Assembly (NCBI GenBank): GCA_913061235.1 | Contig: CAJXTB010000013.1 | Coordinates: 114,537-178,536 of the forward strand | Direction of reading: 5' to 3' | DNA: 64,000 bases | Origin: an uncultured Pseudomonadota bacterium | Lineage (GTDB): Bacteria; Myxococcota_A; UBA796; GCA-2862545 | Shown here: piece by piece, positions 60,218-64,000 of the stretch | Layout: each line of letters starts with the position of its first letter | Numbering within the stretch: the first letter of the stretch is position 1 | Notes under the pieces: model-generated | Told to the model about the DNA's origin: nothing | What the model saw: the letters and a program-made list of their open reading frames with translations, nothing else | Database searches by the model: none | Program-made: the position numbers and the translations under genes

Positions 60218-62251
60218 TTAGAAGGGGGGTGCCATGAAGCCTGTGTCACCCGTGTCGCAGCCGACACAGGGCAAGTCGGGGAAGCAGCTGGTGTTGGGGC
60301 GGTAGGTCGTGTCCCAGTTCGGTACGTGGGCCGTGTTGAATGGGCCGTCGCAGGTGGGTGAGGAGACCGTGGTGCGGCTGCCGACTCGCTCGTCGTTCGG
60401 AACACAGGCGCCAGGGGCAACGGTGACAGCGGTGCCAAGGTTGGCGTCTGTGCCAGCACCAGAGTTCGCTCCGAACTGTGTGGCTCGACCAATGCGCGCG
60501 CCGTCTTCGATGTACGCGCCAGCTCCCAACGTCACGTCTTTCCGCAAGCGTGCGCCAGCTTCTACGACGGCATCGTCGCCAAGCACGGAAGACGGACCAA
60601 TGACGGCACCCGAATACACGCGGGACTGGTCACCGAGGGTGACGCCCCGAGCAATGACAGCAGGGTTGTTTATGTTGCCGTTGACCCCAATGAACGCGGG
60701 TTCACTGGCGTCGAAATCGACCAAGTTTCCAATGACCGTGTTCGACCCAATGTGGCTCCCGGTTGGAATCTCGACACTGTAGCCAATGCTGGCGTTGGCG
60801 AGGACCAGGACGCGTTCATGGATGGTTGCGTTTCGGCCAATGACGGTTCCGTTGTAGATCTCGGCGCACGGCCCGACGGTTGTTCCGCGGCTCAGCAGGG
60901 TGTTGGAGTGAATCTGGGCTCGCTCACCCAGAGTGCTGTTGCTGGCAACGATGGCTCCGTTTCCAACACGCGCCCAGTCATCAATCATGACGTTGTCGCC
61001 AACGAACGTGTCTGAGCCCACGAACGCAGAGCTGCCCAATGTGGTTCCAGCACCCAGGCGTGAGCCGGCTTCGACGTGGTGTCGGTCGGCTGTCTGAGCG
61101 GAAAGATGGACGCAAGAGTGGCCGTAGGTCTCGGTCACCGAGTTGTAGGCGGGACGCTCCTCGAAGTTGCAGCCGCACGGACCGGCAGCGAACTTCAGCG
61201 GATCTGTAGGACAGGCGTCGGGAAGGCTGTCGTACACCTCGCTGCCTTCATGGAAGCCGCGCGCGAATCCGAGGGGGTTGGGCACGCCGGTCACAATGTA
61301 CGGCGAGGGACCGGTGGCTGTGGCGGTCGGTGTGCTCGCTCCGGTGTCCAAGTCCAAGCGGTAGACGTTTCCGAGGCTATCGAGTGCCCAGAGGAACCCG
61401 CCTTGGACCTTGAGGTCAATGACGGGCTTGTCTAGCGGAACCGACCACTGCTGACCGCTCTCGCCCGTTCGCACAATCGTTCCGGCGCGTACCAAGCTGT
61501 TGTCGTATTCGACCTCTGCGAGCACGATTTCACCATTGTCAACCATGGTAATCGCCTGGTAGGGCTTACCCGATACAACAATGCTCATCTGCTCTTCGTA
61601 CGGAGAGCCGGTGGGAGTCCGGCGTTGTCGGTAGACCGTCACGTTCTTGGTGATGTCATTCTCCACGAAGCCGTAGACGTGGGTGGTGGAGACCTCAATG
61701 CCCTTGACCGTCTCTCCGGCGCTGGGGTGGAAGTACGCCTGCGGGTACTGCTTGATGGTGTGGTGCAGCGCCAAGCCGTTCTCCATGACCGTCCATGGAG
61801 CGCCGTCCGCATCGACCTCTACATCCACCAGCTGCTCATTCTCGTTGACACCCGCTGAGACAAAGTTGATGCCTTGGTCGTAGCTGTTCGAGGGTTGCCA
61901 CGGCGTGCTGAACCAATGGTTGGACTCGATGGTTGGATCGGCGCCCGCCGGAGCGGTCCATGGGGTGTACGGAAAGAGCGCGTAGCTGCCTTGCTCAACA
62001 ACGACATGGTGTCCGGTGTCGAGAATAGCCACGCCCGCCGGTGGCGGGTCATTAGCAACCGCGCCAGACGCGAACCGTGCAAAGTCGTATTGATAGACGG
62101 AGGAGCCATCCGTATCGAACGCCGCAATCACGGCGTTTCCATTGGTCCCTGACCATGTGTCCCCGGCAATCCACAGCAGACTATCGTCCACCTGGGCGGA
62201 CGCTTGGCTAGCGAATAATGAAGCGAGCAACAGGGCCATTGGCTTGAGCAT
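60218..62251 (-). CDS. Secreted protein with N-terminal propeller-like domain and LbH solenoid
   Basis: This 677-residue protein has the signal peptide MLKPMALLLASLFASQASAQ. Residues about 20-340 form a beta-propeller-like domain (LLWIAGDTWSGTNGNAVIAA, FLWALDSLGNVYRLDLDTG). A Cys-rich bridge (DACPTDPLKFAAGPCGCNFE) leads to the LbH solenoid (about 395-640) with signatures IGYSVEIPTGSHIG and VIGPSSVLGDDAVVE followed by AGARLRKDVTLG and ARIGR. The tail has five cysteines in a short acidic sequence (CFPDLPCVGCDTGDTG). GGGAG precedes ATG 62251; the frame to 62332 lacks a signal. Among the six LbH proteins this one has its partner domain before the solenoid, not after. Confidence 0.77.
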   Translation of the reverse strand: MLKPMALLLASLFASQASAQVDDSLLWIAGDTWSGTNGNAVIAAFDTDGSSVYQYDFARFASGAVANDPPPAGVAILDTGHHVVVEQGSYALFPYTPWTAPAGADPTIESNHWFSTPWQPSNSYDQGINFVSAGVNENEQLVDVEVDADGAPWTVMENGLALHHTIKQYPQAYFHPSAGETVKGIEVSTTHVYGFVENDITKNVTVYRQRRTPTGSPYEEQMSIVVSGKPYQAITMVDNGEIVLAEVEYDNSLVRAGTIVRTGESGQQWSVPLDKPVIDLKVQGGFLWALDSLGNVYRLDLDTGASTPTATATGPSPYIVTGVPNPLGFARGFHEGSEVYDSLPDACPTDPLKFAAGPCGCNFEERPAYNSVTETYGHSCVHLSAQTADRHHVEAGSRLGAGTTLGSSAFVGSDTFVGDNVMIDDWARVGNGAIVASNSTLGERAQIHSNTLLSRGTTVGPCAEIYNGTVIGRNATIHERVLVLANASIGYSVEIPTGSHIGSNTVIGNLVDFDASEPAFIGVNGNINNPAVIARGVTLGDQSRVYSGAVIGPSSVLGDDAVVEAGARLRKDVTLGAGAYIEDGARIGRATQFGANSGAGTDANLGTAVTVAPGACVPNDERVGSRTTVSSPTCDGPFNTAHVPNWDTTYRPNTSCFPDLPCVGCDTGDTGFMAPPF

Positions 62252-62425
62252 GAGTCTCTCCCACAGAGTTGCTTGCAGCCTATCGAGTTCGGGGTCCCCA
62301 TCTAGCGATTGATACGCACATGCGTCTTTCATTGTACACGCTCATGAATGCACACTCTGCGGACCTTCGCGGATTTTCAGACGTCGTTCCGACGACGAAG
62401 GCTCTGGCCCAGGCCCGCCCCCTCG

Positions 62426-64000
62426 CTACGGAAGTTCCCAGGCGTACAGACCACCGCCGGTGCCGATGACTGTGACGTTGCTGCCATCACGAAGGTCAGA
62501 CGGTGCGCTGGAGGTGTACAGGTCGTTGTCTGTCACGGCGCGGGTCAGCGAATTCGTGAACGTTCCGCGGTTCGGCGTGCTCGTGAACAGCGTGTTGAAG
62601 TACTCGGGCGAGCCAGTATAGTCGCCTTGCGAGCGGCCTCGAGCGTTGAACACACTGTTGTAAACGTCTGGACGACCGCTCGTGCTATTTGCGTAGCTGT
62701 AGGACCACGAGTGCGTGTCCGAGATGTTGATGATGTGCATGTTCCGCAGCTCGGCTGTCGTGCTTGAGTTGCGGTAGATGGCATTCGAGTAGTTGGTGCC
62801 CCGGTTCGGACTGAAGTGCACAGTGAAGTTGCTGACCACGGTGTTTGCGCCTTGCAAGTGGAACACGTTGAAGTCGCGCGCCGACTGAAAGCCGCTGGTC
62901 GGGGAATCCGCACCGTATGCCTCAACGATGGTGGCCTGGTTTGCGCCCCAGATGTGCAACGTCTTTAGGTTGTCCGCAATGGCGGATGACGTGTATGAGT
63001 CATCATAGTGCACGGGCCAGCGGTGGGTTCCGGGCATCAGGTAGATGCCGTCTCCAGACTGTGAGGCGTCCAGAGCGGTGTTGAAAGTGAGGAATGGGCT
63101 TGAAGAACTGCCCGTTCCTGTGGTGTCGTCGCCGGTGGGTGAGATGAACCAGACGGTGTTGAAGGAGCTCGCATCTGGGAAGGTTCCGTTCCCGCCGAAG
63201 CCGCTGCCGATGGTCGAGCCGCGCGGGTAGTGGGCATCGCTCTCGGCCAAGGCGTAGGGGAGGCCGGTGATGGCCGCGCGCAGGTCTGTGCCTGCTTCGA
63301 CGGTGACGTTGTTGGCGTAGTTGCCGTCGCGGCCAATGCGGACGTTGTTGCCAATGGTCGATGCGCTTCCGATGGTTGTGCTCTTGCGAATCCGCACGCC
63401 CTCACCAATGGTCACGTCATTCGCAATCGTGCAGTCGGGTCCGATGACGACGGACAGGCCGCTCGGGGCCACGCCAATCGTGGAGTCGTCACCGATGGCT
63501 GCTTGACGGGCCAAGACGGTGGACGGCGCGAGCGTGGTTCGTTCACCAATGCTGGTGAGGTTGCCGAGTACGCTGTTGGCGCCGATGACGGCGTCGGCAA
63601 AGACTGTTGCGTCGTACCCCATGAACACGCCCTGCTCGAGCTCCGCACCGGTGTGAACGGCGCTCGAGCGACCCACGCTGACGTCGATGCCGAGCACGGC
63701 GCTCGCGTGCAAGACGGTTCGCCGTCCAATGACGGACATGTTGCCGATCTGTACGTTGTCTTCGACGGTGACAAACTGGGCGAGAAGAACGTCTGTGCCC
63801 AGTGTGACGTTGTCGCCAATCTGGGTGCCCCGGTTGAGAACGCTGCCGGCCCCAACGACTGAACCTGTACCCACGGTCACGCCTTCGCCAACGAACACGT
63901 CCGACGCGACGGTCGCGCCAACCGAGACACAGGCGTCTCCGAAGCCGTCGGTGTTGACGTCTGCCTGGTCGGCGTTTGCGATGCCTAGACAGTTGTCCGT
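62426..64000 (-). CDS. Secreted LbH protein with right-handed beta-helix C-terminus (5' end outside window)
   Basis: The frame is open to the right edge, leaving 524 visible residues. It begins inside a thrombospondin type 3-like segment (DNCLGIANADQADVNTDGFG) as in the 17107 protein, so the signal peptide lies beyond the window; a GTG at 63898 is inside the gene. The LbH solenoid has signatures MGYDATVFADAVIGANSVLG and VIGPDCTIANDVTIG followed by EGVRIRKSTTIG and VRIGR. The last 240 residues start WFISPTGDDTTGTGSSSSPF, the opening of DUF1565/pectate-lyase-like right-handed beta-helices, with later strands such as TVVSNFTVHFSPN and AELRNMHIINISDTH. Surface glycan binding is plausible (inference). 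Confidence 0.78.
   Translation of the reverse strand, partial: TDNCLGIANADQADVNTDGFGDACVSVGATVASDVFVGEGVTVGTGSVVGAGSVLNRGTQIGDNVTLGTDVLLAQFVTVEDNVQIGNMSVIGRRTVLHASAVLGIDVSVGRSSAVHTGAELEQGVFMGYDATVFADAVIGANSVLGNLTSIGERTTLAPSTVLARQAAIGDDSTIGVAPSGLSVVIGPDCTIANDVTIGEGVRIRKSTTIGSASTIGNNVRIGRDGNYANNVTVEAGTDLRAAITGLPYALAESDAHYPRGSTIGSGFGGNGTFPDASSFNTVWFISPTGDDTTGTGSSSSPFLTFNTALDASQSGDGIYLMPGTHRWPVHYDDSYTSSAIADNLKTLHIWGANQATIVEAYGADSPTSGFQSARDFNVFHLQGANTVVSNFTVHFSPNRGTNYSNAIYRNSSTTAELRNMHIINISDTHSWSYSYANSTSGRPDVYNSVFNARGRSQGDYTGSPEYFNTLFTSTPNRGTFTNSLTRAVTDNDLYTSSAPSDLRDGSNVTVIGTGGGLYAWELP

Noticed and set aside
1..64000. tRNA, rRNA, transposase, integrase or attachment sites
   Set aside because: None was recognised on reading both strands. 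Some short RNA genes could be missed without a covariance-model search.

Overview
The window looks like a high-GC Gram-negative chromosome from a deltaproteobacterial or Myxococcota-type lineage. The evidence is the large number of exported lipoproteins and modular surface proteins (MopE-type metal-binding repeats, FG-GAP and other beta-propellers, thrombospondin type 3 repeats, Lin-12/Notch repeats, fibrinogen-like and glycine-rich modules), together with TPR-sulfotransferase, HtrA-like, AlkB and membrane pyrophosphatase genes. The lineage is inference; there is no rRNA or tRNA here to anchor it. I saw no CRISPR array, transposase or prophage.

Layout. 1-4.4 kb: an ATP-grasp fragment, a PlsC-type acyltransferase, a DUF4404-like protein, and an overlapping pair of a LysM/papain-fold protein and a lipoprotein. 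4.4-8.1 kb (minus): an operon of two beta-propeller lipoproteins and a beta-barrel-like protein. 8.2-9.7 kb (minus): a FetAB-type ABC pair. 10-14.2 kb: a lipoprotein with a left-handed beta-helix (LbH) and seven FG-GAP-type repeats, then a headless partial copy. 14.4-17.1 kb: three tandem two-domain universal stress proteins. 17.1-18.5 kb: an LbH-DNRLRE surface protein. 19-29.9 kb: four TetR regulators, each paired with a membrane lipid or hydrocarbon enzyme (two fatty-acid-hydroxylase/sterol-desaturase family enzymes, a PF10118-type hydrolase, an AlkB-type monooxygenase). Three of the pairs have clear dyad operators. Interspersed are two fibrinogen-like secreted proteins and a cytoplasmic nucleotidyltransferase-like protein followed by a TetR gene remnant. 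30-33.1 kb: a MopE/FG-GAP lipoprotein. 33.1-33.5 kb: a probable ArsC/Spx-family selenoprotein with an in-frame TGA and a SECIS-like hairpin. 33.6-40.5 kb: a histidine kinase, an HtrA-like lipoprotein, a TPR-sulfotransferase, an unknown protein and a Cys-repeat lipoprotein. 40.6-44.8 kb: an LbH/Gly-rich protein and an integrin-like FG-GAP lipoprotein. 44.8-48.1 kb: a copper efflux module (cueR, copA, exported HMA protein). 48.1-53.1 kb: a dihaem lipoprotein, a secreted CC-repeat protein and two tandem trypsin-family lipoproteins with Notch repeats. 53.2-64 kb: LbH/Gly-rich protein, H+/Na+ membrane pyrophosphatase, ATP-grasp/patatin pair and two further LbH surface proteins, the last running off the window.

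The most unusual theme is a family of six exported LbH (hexapeptide-repeat) proteins. They share two internal signatures but carry different partner modules: FG-GAP propeller, DNRLRE, two kinds of Gly-rich domain, an N-terminal propeller, and a right-handed beta-helix. They look like surface scaffolds rather than acyltransferases. The second standout is the selenoprotein at 33.1-33.5 kb, which a standard gene caller would truncate.
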